Assembly: GCA_946411835.1 (NCBI GenBank)
Contig: CAMKFK010000007.1
Coordinates: 1-48,527 of the forward strand
Direction of reading: 5' to 3'
Length of the DNA: 48,527 bases
Source of the DNA: an uncultured Clostridia bacterium
Lineage (GTDB): Bacteria; Bacillota; Clostridia; Oscillospirales; Oscillospiraceae
A program made the translations under genes and the position numbers. The notes below the pieces were generated by a model. That model saw nothing but the letters and a program-made list of their open reading frames with translations, was not told where the DNA came from and made no database searches. Below, in pieces: positions 15,976 to 24,954 of this stretch; within the stretch, counting starts at the first letter, position 1; each line of letters opens with the position of its first letter.

Positions 15976-17466
15976 TCACACTCCGTCTTTCCGTTTTTTC
16001 TTCATCAGCGTCCGCTTTACCTTGGACAGCGCGCGTTTGGCGGTTCTTGTCAGGCCGCTCTTTTGTCCGGTCAGCTTTGCGTAATGCTTCGGGAACACCG
16101 CTTGGATGCTCTCCTCCAGCGTCATGATCCGGCTGGCCTTGAACAGGTAATTGCCCCCGCCGCGCTTCAACGTCCGCAGATATGCGTTCAATTCCTTCAA
16201 ATCACGGGTATGCTTCCCGGCCATAGCGCGCGTGACGAAGGAATGGATCATCTCGGAATCCTTACCGCAGGTGACAAGCACATCGACGCCGGTCGCGTCC
16301 AGCGCCGCCGCAATGCGCCGGTAGGTGTCCTCCTCAAAGCCCTCGATCTCCGCGATGTCGCCCAGCACCGCCACCTTTTTCCGCCCGTGGGACGGCAGCG
16401 CGTCAAAGCATTTGAGCGCAAAGCCCACAGACGTGGCGCTGGCGTTGTAGCAGTCGGCGTAAATCAGGGTATCGCCAAGGCTGCAAACGTTCTGGCGGAT
16501 GCCGGAGTTTCGGTAGCTCAGCAGGCCCTTTTTGATGTTCGCCGTGCCGATTCCCTCCAGCTTGCCCACCACATACGCCATCATCGCGTTATACACGTTG
16601 TGCTCGCCGTGAACGGAGAGCCGGATATGCTCCGTCTCGCCCTCATAGCTGACGTCAAACTCGACGCCTTGCTGTCCCTCTTTGATGTTTCCGGCGACGC
16701 AGTCCGCGGTTGTATCGTAAATCCCCACGCTGACGACGTTTTTGTCGAAGCCCGCCGCGACGGAATCCCGGTCGTCCTGATTGATGATGACGATCCCGTT
16801 TTCGTCCATCCCGGCGGTGATCCCCCGGAAGGATTCGATCAGGGCTTCCTTGCTGCCGAGGGCGCCGAGATGCGCCTCCGCGATGTTCGTCACCAGCGCG
16901 ATCTCCGGCTTCAGCAGCTTGGAATAGCTGAGCAGCGACTTCTTGCCGCTCTCGTCCGCCTCCCGCACAAACAGCTCCGTGCCGACGGGAATCTTGGTGA
17001 GGGCTGAGCACAGATTCAGGACAATATTTCGACCGTCATACTGGCAAAATGTATTTTTCTCCGTACTGACGACGCAGTTCACCATGCGCTTTGTCGTCGT
17101 TTTCCCCTCGCTGCACGTTACAATGACGACGGGAATACCGATGAGAGAATACATGGAGCCCGTCAGTCTTCTTGCAAATTCCCAAACGCTCTCCACCGCG
17201 ACACACGGCACTCCCTCAACCCGCCGAGCCGCCACGACTGCGGTAACGCCGCGCTTTATGCTGTCACGCAGCTCGTCGTCCGTCTGATGGTTCACAATCA
17301 GAAGGCTCTGGGGCTCCGGCTTGTCTGCCGTTATGCCCCTTATCAAAGCCGACGGATCAATTCCCCCGCGCAATTCATATGGCAGCTCAATTCGGGCAAA
17401 CAGGTCGGCTATGCTGCACGGAAAATATCCCTTTTGCTCCAGTATGTATCTTTGGGCGCTACTCAT
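15976..17466 (-). CDS. Mur ligase family protein, MurF-like
   Basis: A 496-residue Mur ligase, somewhat longer and more divergent than a standard MurF (about 450). The ATP loop is TCSEGKTTTK (117-126), where most MurF proteins have GSxGKTTTK. Further motifs are LVTNIAEAHLGALGS (191-205), HGEHNVYNAMMAY in the central domain and DCYNASATSVGFALK with VAVLGDIAEI in the C-terminal domain, the last two being MurF-like. It probably forms a peptide bond to a dipeptide such as D-Ala-D-Ala made by the neighbouring Ddl. AAGGA fits the second ATG (17466) far better than the first (17475), which it touches. The C-terminus is a very basic tail. Confidence 0.82.
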   Translation of the reverse strand: MSSAQRYILEQKGYFPCSIADLFARIELPYELRGGIDPSALIRGITADKPEPQSLLIVNHQTDDELRDSIKRGVTAVVAARRVEGVPCVAVESVWEFARRLTGSMYSLIGIPVVIVTCSEGKTTTKRMVNCVVSTEKNTFCQYDGRNIVLNLCSALTKIPVGTELFVREADESGKKSLLSYSKLLKPEIALVTNIAEAHLGALGSKEALIESFRGITAGMDENGIVIINQDDRDSVAAGFDKNVVSVGIYDTTADCVAGNIKEGQQGVEFDVSYEGETEHIRLSVHGEHNVYNAMMAYVVGKLEGIGTANIKKGLLSYRNSGIRQNVCSLGDTLIYADCYNASATSVGFALKCFDALPSHGRKKVAVLGDIAEIEGFEEDTYRRIAAALDATGVDVLVTCGKDSEMIHSFVTRAMAGKHTRDLKELNAYLRTLKRGGGNYLFKASRIMTLEESIQAVFPKHYAKLTGQKSGLTRTAKRALSKVKRTLMKKKRKDGV

Positions 17467-17502
17467 AAACCGCATTCCTTTCTGAAAACAGCATTTTGCC
17501 GC

Positions 17503-18423
17503 CTAACGCTCCGGCAGCACAAACAGGTCGCCCAGCTCGCGGTTGAAGCTCTCGGGGTGAAACGGCGTCTGCCCGCCGCCGGGATAGAACGTCATCTCGG
17601 ACAGCAGCGGCCTATCCTCCGTCTCAAAGAAATCCACGCGCACAAACGGGATGCCCTCGGACAGCCTTTGGGCAATGTCCAGCATTTCCGCGAAATGCTT
17701 CGGCTTCGCCACATCGCAGTTCGGGTGCTCACCGTAGCGCACATCCAGCCTGTTCCAATTCAGATCATAGAACGAAATGTGCGAAAGCTGCCCCGGGAAA
17801 TGATCCGTTGCGACGTAAAAGCAGTGCGGCTTCCCGTCAAAGCAGAAGGCTTTGTAGTCATAGAGCTGATCGTCGTCCATCTGCGCCATGTACCGCTCCG
17901 CGAGGATGCGCGGCGTTGCCTTGTAATAGGCGCGGCAGTAGGAATTAATCAGCGTTTTCTCCGGCTTGAGCCATTCCCGGACCTCCGCCGCCAATTCGTC
18001 CAAATCAACGGCGGACCTGTCCCGGATGATCCGGATGAATTTCCCGTCGCTCTGGAGGGTCGATTTCAGGACGGCCTCGTCGGGCAGGCTTTCCCACGCG
18101 CCGAGGAAGCCCTCCACCGTCTCCCACGCGCCGCAGAGCGGAATCGTATAGCCCTCGCCCAGCCTTCTTTCAATATATGATTTGAACAGGTACTTATCCA
18201 CGGCATCCGGAAAATCCGGGCTGTCATAAAGCAGCTTGTAGCATTGCAGCTTTTCCGTAAACAAGGTCGGATGATTGAAATCAAAGCAATATCCCATGCG
18301 CTTTTTATAGAGGCGCATACACCCTTTGATTTTATACTTGTCGGGCCAATCTCTCACCAGAGCGGGCAGCTTCCTCCGTTGTCTTGCCCAAACCACATTT
18401 TCAATCCTGCGAATTACGTCCAT
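17503..18423 (-). CDS. TupA-like ATP-grasp protein
   Basis: A 306-residue protein of the TupA-like ATP-grasp family, named after the teichuronopeptide gene of alkaliphilic Bacillus. Visible features are NHPTLFTEKLQCYKLL near 50-65, YDYKAFCFDGKPHCFY in the nucleotide-binding half, and the metal-binding end PFVRVDFFETEDRPLLSEMTF followed by a glycine stretch. These proteins are thought to ligate amino acids to polysaccharide, though direct biochemistry is scarce. AGG stands 6 nt before the ATG. Its neighbours, the MurF-like ligase and a carboxyethyl-ornithine synthase-like enzyme, support a role in amino-acid decoration. Confidence 0.85.
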   Translation of the reverse strand: MDVIRRIENVVWARQRRKLPALVRDWPDKYKIKGCMRLYKKRMGYCFDFNHPTLFTEKLQCYKLLYDSPDFPDAVDKYLFKSYIERRLGEGYTIPLCGAWETVEGFLGAWESLPDEAVLKSTLQSDGKFIRIIRDRSAVDLDELAAEVREWLKPEKTLINSYCRAYYKATPRILAERYMAQMDDDQLYDYKAFCFDGKPHCFYVATDHFPGQLSHISFYDLNWNRLDVRYGEHPNCDVAKPKHFAEMLDIAQRLSEGIPFVRVDFFETEDRPLLSEMTFYPGGGQTPFHPESFNRELGDLFVLPER

Positions 18424-18495
18424 AGCAGCCTCACTCTTATTTTTTCTTTTCCCATGTCCCGAAGACGGTTTCAGGAAAAGGCAGAACCCCTTAAC

Positions 18496-19473
18496 TTACC
18501 TGCACAACAGCCCGCGCGCCTCGCGGAAGCGGCGGACGCTCTCGCTGCGGATATGTCCGTTTTCGATGACCGTCGCCTCTTCCAGCGCGGGGTTCGGCGT
18601 GCCCTCGATCACATCGTCGATGATGCGGGCGCAGCCCTCGCTGAGCACCTTGGTCACGGTTATCGGAAACATGGCGGGCGTGTTGTCCACCGCGTAGTGA
18701 AGCACGCCGTCCACCTCGTAGACCGGATCGTCGATGGTGGTGGGGTGCGAGGTCTCGATCTCCAGATGCGGGTCGCAGCTCACGTCGATGATGAGCGAAT
18801 GCGGCTTGAATTTCTTCAAATCCTCCCGGTAGATCAGACGGTCCTCGCGCGTGATGTCCCACATGACGCAGTTGACGATCACGTCGTAGTCGAACATCTT
18901 CTCGCGGAACAGCCGTTCCAGCCTGCGCCCGTAGACGTCCACCGTCGCGCCGAGGCCGTGCAGGATGCGCAGCGCGCCCTTGGCGGTCTGTCCGTTGCCG
19001 ATGACGGCGATGCGGCACTCATAGGGCATCGTGCCGTAGTGGCAGAACGCCTGCATGATCGCCGCCTCGCCCGCAACCTCGCGGTTGCGATAGAAGATGT
19101 AACGCCCGTGCTCGAAAATTTCCTCCCAGGCGATGACGGTGAAGCGCTTGCGCAGGCAAGCGTCGGTAAACGCGATACCCTGCGCGGCGTGCGCCCAGCC
19201 GAAGAGCAGCTTCCCGTCGTCCAGCCGGTCAAGATAGTCCGCGTCGCCGAGCTTGACGTCGGTGATGACGTCGCACCGGAGCGCCTCCTCGCGGGACGTC
19301 ACGTGCGCGCCTGCGGCGCGGTACTCCCCGTCCGCACAGCCGACGGATTCGCCGTAGCCGGTCTCGAAGAAGAGCATATCGGGGTTGCGGAGCTTCGCAA
19401 CGTCCTGCGGCAGGATGGCGCGGCGCTTTTCGTTGTTTTTGTGGCTAATCAACAAGCCCATGGTACGTTTCAT
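18496..19473 (-). CDS. N5-(carboxyethyl)ornithine synthase-like opine dehydrogenase
   Basis: A 325-residue member of the alanine dehydrogenase/transhydrogenase-like family that includes N5-(carboxyethyl)ornithine synthase, which reductively joins pyruvate to the side-chain amine of ornithine or lysine using NADPH. The N-terminal HKNNEKRRAILPQDV and LFGWAHAAQGIAFT match this family, and the dinucleotide-binding loop is AVIGNGQTAKGALRI. Near the end is CARIIDDVIEG. In this operon it would supply an unusual basic amino acid for the ATP-grasp ligases to attach. A plain alanine dehydrogenase is less likely from the HAAQG segment and the gene context. Confidence 0.78.
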   Translation of the reverse strand: MKRTMGLLISHKNNEKRRAILPQDVAKLRNPDMLFFETGYGESVGCADGEYRAAGAHVTSREEALRCDVITDVKLGDADYLDRLDDGKLLFGWAHAAQGIAFTDACLRKRFTVIAWEEIFEHGRYIFYRNREVAGEAAIMQAFCHYGTMPYECRIAVIGNGQTAKGALRILHGLGATVDVYGRRLERLFREKMFDYDVIVNCVMWDITREDRLIYREDLKKFKPHSLIIDVSCDPHLEIETSHPTTIDDPVYEVDGVLHYAVDNTPAMFPITVTKVLSEGCARIIDDVIEGTPNPALEEATVIENGHIRSESVRRFREARGLLCR

Positions 19474-19502
19474 TGGCAGCGGTTCCTCTCAACGGTATCG
19501 TG

Positions 19503-20636
19503 TTATCTCCTGAATGCTTTTCCCAGGGTTCTCTGAACGAAAACGTCCTCCAGCACCTCGTCGGTCATATCGCCGAAGGTCGGCTCCCTGCCGCCGATCT
19601 GGTTCTGCCCGGGCTTGGTGTTGTACTCCACCATGATCGGCGTCCCGTCCTCGCCCACCGCGAAATCCCAGCCGACGATGTTGAAATACGGCAGCCCGCC
19701 GTGCAGGCGCCGGATCGTCTCCACGACGCCCTCGTAATTGGGGACCCGGATCGTGCTCAGCTTGATGCCGTTCGCCGTCTCGTCCGTCCACGTGGATTTC
19801 CGCGTGACGGACTTCTCATGCAGCCAGCCGGTGGGATAGACGGCGCAGGCGCTGCCTCCCGCCGACACGTTGTCCACTCTCGCGCCGGAGCCGCCGATCC
19901 GGAGCTGCGCGGAGAGAATGTGCACCTCCTCCCGAAACCGGAAGGAAATCACCCTGAGGGTGTTCAGCGTGTTCGGATTCAGCCGCGCCAGATCGTCGTG
20001 CTGCCTGACGAGCCTCTGCGCGACGAAGCCGCCGCCCATCGCGTCAAAAATGGCGGGGACGCGCGGGCTGTCCTTGTCGTCGCGGTCATAGAACAGGATG
20101 CCCGCGCCCTTGGTCCCGCCGGACGGCTTGACGATCAGGTGCTCCTCCTGCGCGCAGAGACGCTCCGCCTCCTCGCGCGTGACGGGCTGCTCGCCATCGC
20201 CGTTGTAATAGTGGTCCGCCGTGCGCTTGACGACCGTCTCCGGCTTCTTGACGTCCGGCAGCAGGCGGTTGTAGAGGCCCTTGTCCGCGTAGGCGGGGGA
20301 AAACACCGTACAGTTGAAGTAAGGCACAATGTCGTGAAACCACACGGGGTCCGGAATGAACCTGGGGTCATAGGCGTCCATCCCGTCGCAAAGCAGATCG
20401 TACCATACTTTTTTCGGATGCACGCCGTATTTTCGCCAATACCGGACCACGGTTTCCCGAAACTCCTCGTCGGCGCCACGGTAGCCGCCGCCGATCCGTT
20501 TGACGCGCGCCTTTACGTCAGAGGTGCGAATCTCAAAATTGTAGACGTCCCGCTCAAATGCGAGCCATCGGTCCATTTTATGCAGCAATCCTCCGGTCTT
20601 GTTCAGCGCCCGATAGCCAAGCGTTTTCTTTGCCAT
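19503..20636 (-). CDS. Sugar-transfer associated ATP-grasp protein
   Basis: A 377-residue protein resembling the ATPgrasp_ST family found in capsule loci. It shows the ATP-binding lysine strand HLIVKPSGGTKGAGILFYD, the NPNTLNTLRVISFR segment and the metal-binding end NIVGWDFAVGEDGTPIMVEY followed by Asn. The reaction is unproven but is expected to be an ATP-driven ligation to an acid group. GGGAG about 9 nt before the ATG at 20636 supports this start over the one 15 nt upstream. The neighbours are capA and the opine synthase-like gene. Confidence 0.85.
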   Translation of the reverse strand: MAKKTLGYRALNKTGGLLHKMDRWLAFERDVYNFEIRTSDVKARVKRIGGGYRGADEEFRETVVRYWRKYGVHPKKVWYDLLCDGMDAYDPRFIPDPVWFHDIVPYFNCTVFSPAYADKGLYNRLLPDVKKPETVVKRTADHYYNGDGEQPVTREEAERLCAQEEHLIVKPSGGTKGAGILFYDRDDKDSPRVPAIFDAMGGGFVAQRLVRQHDDLARLNPNTLNTLRVISFRFREEVHILSAQLRIGGSGARVDNVSAGGSACAVYPTGWLHEKSVTRKSTWTDETANGIKLSTIRVPNYEGVVETIRRLHGGLPYFNIVGWDFAVGEDGTPIMVEYNTKPGQNQIGGREPTFGDMTDEVLEDVFVQRTLGKAFRR

Positions 20637-20669
20637 GCTTCTCTCTCCCATACAGTCAGTTGATGTCGT

Positions 20670-21809
20670 TCATTGAATACGGAAAAAGTCGCGGAGCCCC
20701 TGCTGCATCACTTCCACGTCCTCTTCCCCGCGAACGTGCTCCAGCATCCGCAAGACCGTTACATCCCTGTATTTTTTCCTGAGGCGGCGAATCAGGCTTT
20801 TGGTGGGAAGCAGCCTGCGCAGCAGCTTGTCGCTCAGGCGCAGGCCGCGAAATTCCAGCAGCCATTTTACAAACCACTCCTCACAGTACGCCGAAAACTC
20901 CGCTTCAAAGGACTCCCCCGCCGCGAGGCGGCGATTCCTTTCCTCAAAGCCGGACAGGTCCTGCCGGGGATCGTATGTCGCGCGATTGCCCTCGAGGGAA
21001 ATCCGGTGCGGCTTGATCCGCGTCCCCTCCTCCGAGAAGACCAGCTCCAGCAGCAGCCCGTACTTCGTCATGTCGGCGCGGGCGCGCATGTCGAAATGGA
21101 AATTGCCCTGCCCGTACAAAAGATAGGCGCCGTTGTAATCCTCCCGGGTCCCGATGCAATGCGTGTGCTGCGCGAGGACGCAATCCGCGCCGCTGTCCGC
21201 CATCCTGTGGAACCGTCTCCTCACCCACGGGGTCGGATACTCGTAATACTCCACGCCGCCGTGATACAGCACGATCAGATAATCGCACCGCCGCTTCAGC
21301 TCGCCGATTTCCCGGCAGGCCCTGTACTCGTCATACAGATTTGCGCCGCCGTTCTCCTCCGGAATGTTGAAAACCGTCTCGGACACGGCGTAGAACGCGA
21401 TGCTTTTCCCGTTCAGCGGGATTACAACACTGGGCTGAACGGACTCCTCGTTCTCCCCTCCGCCGAAAAAACGGATTCCGTTTTCCGCAAGCGTTTGGCA
21501 GGTGTCTCTGATCCCCTGCCTTCCGTAGTCCGCCGCGTGATTGTTGGCGAGCGTGACGCAGTCCACGCCAAGCCGCCGAATCGCCGCGCAGGCTTCGGCG
21601 GGCGCTTTGATGGACGGGCCGCACTTTGCGATTCTGCCGTCCGTATCGGTGAGCGCGCCCTCCAGATTGCAGACCGTGAAATCCGCCCTGTCGAACAGCT
21701 CGATGATTTCCCCGGAAAAGAGAGCATTGACGTCGCCCTGCGCATACAGCGCCACATTGTTGTCCCGGGGGAAAATGTCTCCGCCGATCACGACTCTCGT
21801 TTCTTTCAT
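20670..21809 (-). CDS. CapA family protein (metallophosphatase-like)
   Basis: A 379-residue protein of the CapA/PgsA family, which has a calcineurin-like metallophosphatase fold and takes part in poly-gamma-glutamate and capsule production. The metal-site motifs are visible in order: GGDIFPRDN (9-17), NLEGALTD, LANNHAADYG, YHGGVEYYEYP and AQHTHCIG, followed by YGQGNFHFD. No signal peptide or membrane anchor is seen at the N-terminus, unlike many CapA proteins, so it may act in the cytoplasm. GGAG precedes the ATG by 5 nt. Confidence 0.87.
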   Translation of the reverse strand: MKETRVVIGGDIFPRDNNVALYAQGDVNALFSGEIIELFDRADFTVCNLEGALTDTDGRIAKCGPSIKAPAEACAAIRRLGVDCVTLANNHAADYGRQGIRDTCQTLAENGIRFFGGGENEESVQPSVVIPLNGKSIAFYAVSETVFNIPEENGGANLYDEYRACREIGELKRRCDYLIVLYHGGVEYYEYPTPWVRRRFHRMADSGADCVLAQHTHCIGTREDYNGAYLLYGQGNFHFDMRARADMTKYGLLLELVFSEEGTRIKPHRISLEGNRATYDPRQDLSGFEERNRRLAAGESFEAEFSAYCEEWFVKWLLEFRGLRLSDKLLRRLLPTKSLIRRLRKKYRDVTVLRMLEHVRGEEDVEVMQQGLRDFFRIQ

Positions 21810-21836
21810 GGTATCTCCTCACACGTACCGAAGCCC

Positions 21837-22442
21837 TTATGCTTTGCCGCCGAAACGCCTGATCTTCCCCGGCTTGTACATGATTTTTTTCTTCACCATT
21901 TTCATGATAAAATACGCGTCGGTGCGCCATTTCGGATAGGGGCACCCGTTCAGCCATTTCAGCATGACGACGTTGTAATGGTCTGAATGCGGAACCCTGA
22001 AGTCGATGTATCGGAAACCGTCCTTCTCATTTGCGCGGCGTATCATATGATTTGCCTCGGCTGTAGTGGATTCAATGTATTGGAGTCCTTGCTTCTTCAC
22101 AGTCTCTTCAATGACATGAAACAAGTTGGACGATATATGTTTTCCCCGATAATCTGGATGAACCCCAGCCAAAATGCGGTCAACAACAAGTCCTTTCGCG
22201 CACCAAAAGTTCCTCTCAATGATACGGTATGACGCGGTTCCGACCAGCTTCTCCCCGTCGAGCGCCACGAAGCACTTCCCGTTCTCGCCGATATGCGCTT
22301 CCAGCTCCTCGCCGGTCATCTCCGTTGTCTGGACGTGAAACCCCCGCTTCTCGCGGTTTTCCGCGTGTGCGAGATACAGCAGCTCATGGATGTCGTCATA
22401 CGATATCCAATCCGGTTTTTCTGTTATGGTGATGTCATTCAT
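21837..22442 (-). CDS. GNAT family N-acetyltransferase
   Basis: A 201-residue protein with a GNAT fold: EKLVGTASYRIIERNFW forms the central strands, LAGVHPDYRGKHISSNLF carries the acetyl-CoA loop, and ANEKDGFRYIDFRV is the C-terminal strand. It probably acetylates an amino sugar or an amino acid of the surface polymer. The ATG at 22442 has GAGGTGAG upstream; a GTG four codons earlier is the alternative. The middle of the gene (about 22020-22230) is clearly less GC-rich than the flanks, which may point to a mosaic origin. Confidence 0.82.
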   Translation of the reverse strand: MNDITITEKPDWISYDDIHELLYLAHAENREKRGFHVQTTEMTGEELEAHIGENGKCFVALDGEKLVGTASYRIIERNFWCAKGLVVDRILAGVHPDYRGKHISSNLFHVIEETVKKQGLQYIESTTAEANHMIRRANEKDGFRYIDFRVPHSDHYNVVMLKWLNGCPYPKWRTDAYFIMKMVKKKIMYKPGKIRRFGGKA

Positions 22443-22503
22443 AAGCGTTCTCACCTCTATCCGTCGCGATCCATGGGCTCCGCCGTCAAACGCCCTGCCC
22501 GGA

Positions 22504-23676
22504 CTACCGCAGGCCGAGCAACCGCAGCGCCCTGCTCTTCACCACGACAAGCCGCTGATACGCCCTCCAGGCGCGCGGGTCGTCCGCGCTTTTGACAAGG
22601 CGCTCCTGCCCGCCCGACAGATGCAGGCGGTAGTCCCTCCATGAGAGGCATCTGTCCATATACGCCGCGAACTCGATGAACTCGTTGAGGAAATGCACCT
22701 CCCGCCGGATATCCTCCGGGCCCCCGGCGGAGCGGTCATACGCCATGTCCGCGAGCGCGCCCGGCAGATTCGCGCCCGCCAGCGTGATCGCGTAAGCGGA
22801 GCCGCCGGCGCGCAGATTCATCTCCGTGAAATAAAGCCGCCCCCCGCTTTGGATCAGATCAATGCAAAACAAGCCGGTGAGTCCGCTTCTTCTGACAAAT
22901 TCCTCCAGCCTGCCCTTCATTTCACCCAGGCCGCCCGCGGAGCGGACGACCCCCTCTGCGGCCACGCCCTTCAGGTGGTTCACGCCACCGCGCAGCGCCT
23001 CCATACACGCCGGGAGATACACCCGTCCGTTCGCGGCAACGCCATACGCCGTCAGCTCCTTCTCGATGGGCAGGAACTCCTCCAGCAGCACGGTCCCGCA
23101 CTCCTGCGCGGCGGCCATCCGCATGGCGTCCCGCAGCTCGTCCGCATTGGTGCATTTCGCGAAGCAGGCTTTGCTTCCGGCATGGCTCACCACGCTTGCC
23201 AGCGGCTTTTGAAAGCAGGGGTACGCCGCCTCGCCGACGGCGCGCCGGATCCCCTCCTCGTCCGTGGAATAGGCGCGTCCCGACGCGACCGGCAGACCGC
23301 ATTGCCGCGCGAGCTCTTTCTGCGCCAGCTTGTCCATAAGGGCCTCCATCCCGCCGGGGCGGCCCGCCAGCCTGGGAATGTCATAATGTCGGCCCAGCTG
23401 CACCTCATGCCGGTTCAGGAGCAGACAGGCGACGTCATTGAGCGGGATCGCCAGAATACGCTCGTCGGAGCCGCGCAGGGTCTCCAGCCCGCGATACATA
23501 TCGTCATAATCCATTTCCGCCCGGCAAATACGCCGAACATACTTGGATTTGCCCGCAATGCGGGCCGCATAGTTTGACAGCGCCAGCAGCCTCACCCCGT
23601 AGCCGGCCTCGCCGAGAGAGCGCACCACGGCGAGGGTGATCGCGTAATGCCTGCCAACCACGATAACGTCTGTCAT
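22504..23676 (-). CDS. ATP-grasp ligase, tandem copy A
   Basis: A 390-residue ATP-grasp protein with a preATP-grasp start MTDVIVVGRHYAITLAVVRS, the ATP-lysine region YPCFQKPLASVVSHAGSKAC and the metal-binding end GLFCIDLIQSGGRLYFTEMN. The substrate is unknown; an amino acid or a glycan carboxylate is likely. GGAGG about 6 nt before the ATG at 23676 fixes the start, and the protein then aligns end to end with the next gene. Copies A and B share long stretches such as LPIEKELTAYGVAANG and REVHFLNE and arose by tandem duplication. Confidence 0.84.
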   Translation of the reverse strand: MTDVIVVGRHYAITLAVVRSLGEAGYGVRLLALSNYAARIAGKSKYVRRICRAEMDYDDMYRGLETLRGSDERILAIPLNDVACLLLNRHEVQLGRHYDIPRLAGRPGGMEALMDKLAQKELARQCGLPVASGRAYSTDEEGIRRAVGEAAYPCFQKPLASVVSHAGSKACFAKCTNADELRDAMRMAAAQECGTVLLEEFLPIEKELTAYGVAANGRVYLPACMEALRGGVNHLKGVAAEGVVRSAGGLGEMKGRLEEFVRRSGLTGLFCIDLIQSGGRLYFTEMNLRAGGSAYAITLAGANLPGALADMAYDRSAGGPEDIRREVHFLNEFIEFAAYMDRCLSWRDYRLHLSGGQERLVKSADDPRAWRAYQRLVVVKSRALRLLGLR

Positions 23677-23750
23677 TTTTCCCTCCGGATCATTCATGCA
23701 TCTACGGTCAATTGTGAAATCGGGACGGACCATCGTCCGCTTTCCGCAGC

Positions 23751-24911
23751 TCACCGCAGGTGAAGCAGCTTTAGGAGCCTTTTTCTAATCAGGACATACC
23801 GGCAATAACACTTCCACGGTTCCGGGTCGTCCTCACTTCGGATAAAGCGTTCCAGCGCTTGCGACATATGCGCCCGATACTCTTGATTGGTAATGCTCCC
23901 GTCCATAACGGAATTCAACTCGACATACTCATTCAGAAAATGGACTTCCCTCTGAATATCCTTCGGCCCTTCCATGGATCGACCGTATATCATATTTGCC
24001 AGGGTCGCCGGCAGATTCGCGCCCGCCAGCGTCGCGCCGTAGCCCGAACCTCCGGAGCGCAAATTGATTTCCGTAAAATAGAGCTTTCCCCCGCATTGGA
24101 TCAAGTCAACGCAAAACAGCCCGGTTAGTCCGCACTTTCTTACAAACGATTCGAGCGCCTCTTTGGTTTCTCCCAGGCAGGACGCAGACCGTATCATTCC
24201 CTCTGCCGCCACTCCTTTGTTGCTGCGCAGCGCTTCCATGCACGCCGGGATAAACACCTGTCCGTTTGCAGCAACGCCATAAGCCGTCAGTTCCTTCTCG
24301 ATCGGCAAATACGCCTCAAGCAACACGTCGCCGCAGCCACAGCCTTCCGCGCCCCGCATTGCGTTCCGCAGTTCATCCTGATTGGTGCAAACAGCAAAGC
24401 ACGCCTTGCCCCCGCTTTTGCTGTTCGCGCTGGCCAGCGGCTTTTGAAAACACGGAAACGCCGCTTCGCGGACGGCCCGCTCGATCCCGTCATCGTCGGT
24501 CGTGTAGGACTGACCCGGCGCAGTCAACAGGCCGCATTGCTGCGCAGCCTGTTTTTGCACCATTTTATCCATGAATCTTTTTATCCCGCCGGGCATTCCC
24601 TCCAATTTGGGTATTGCATAGTGCTCGCGCAATTGCTCCGAATGCTCGTCCAGCATCAGGCAGACGTCATCGTTCAGCGGGATCGCCAGAATAAACCGGT
24701 CCGTGCCCCGCAATGCTTCCATTGCCTGCCATATCTCCTCAAAGGACAGCCCCGCCACGCACACCTGACGCACATACTTCGATTTGCCAACAATGCGGGC
24801 AACGTTCTTATTTAAGGTCAAAACTCTGGCGCCGTAGCCGGCTTTGCCAAGCGACCGTACAACTCCGAGTGTGATGGTATGCGTTTTTGCGATCACAATG
24901 GCGTCCTTCAT
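23751..24911 (-). CDS. ATP-grasp ligase, tandem copy B
   Basis: A 386-residue paralogue of the neighbouring ligase, starting MKDAIVIAKTHTITLGVVRS and carrying FPCFQKPLASANSKSGGKAC and GLFCVDLIQCGGKLYFTEIN at the same places. All ATP-grasp core residues seem intact in both copies, so both may be active, perhaps adding different residues. Its third-position GC is lower than that of copy A, which argues against a very recent duplication within this genome. Start at 24911 (ATG) with GGAG 8 nt upstream; a GTG three codons earlier is possible. Confidence 0.84.
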   Translation of the reverse strand: MKDAIVIAKTHTITLGVVRSLGKAGYGARVLTLNKNVARIVGKSKYVRQVCVAGLSFEEIWQAMEALRGTDRFILAIPLNDDVCLMLDEHSEQLREHYAIPKLEGMPGGIKRFMDKMVQKQAAQQCGLLTAPGQSYTTDDDGIERAVREAAFPCFQKPLASANSKSGGKACFAVCTNQDELRNAMRGAEGCGCGDVLLEAYLPIEKELTAYGVAANGQVFIPACMEALRSNKGVAAEGMIRSASCLGETKEALESFVRKCGLTGLFCVDLIQCGGKLYFTEINLRSGGSGYGATLAGANLPATLANMIYGRSMEGPKDIQREVHFLNEYVELNSVMDGSITNQEYRAHMSQALERFIRSEDDPEPWKCYCRYVLIRKRLLKLLHLR

Positions 24912-24954
24912 TGTCCTCACTCCAATTCATGGCAGCCCCCCGGTATGCTGTTCA

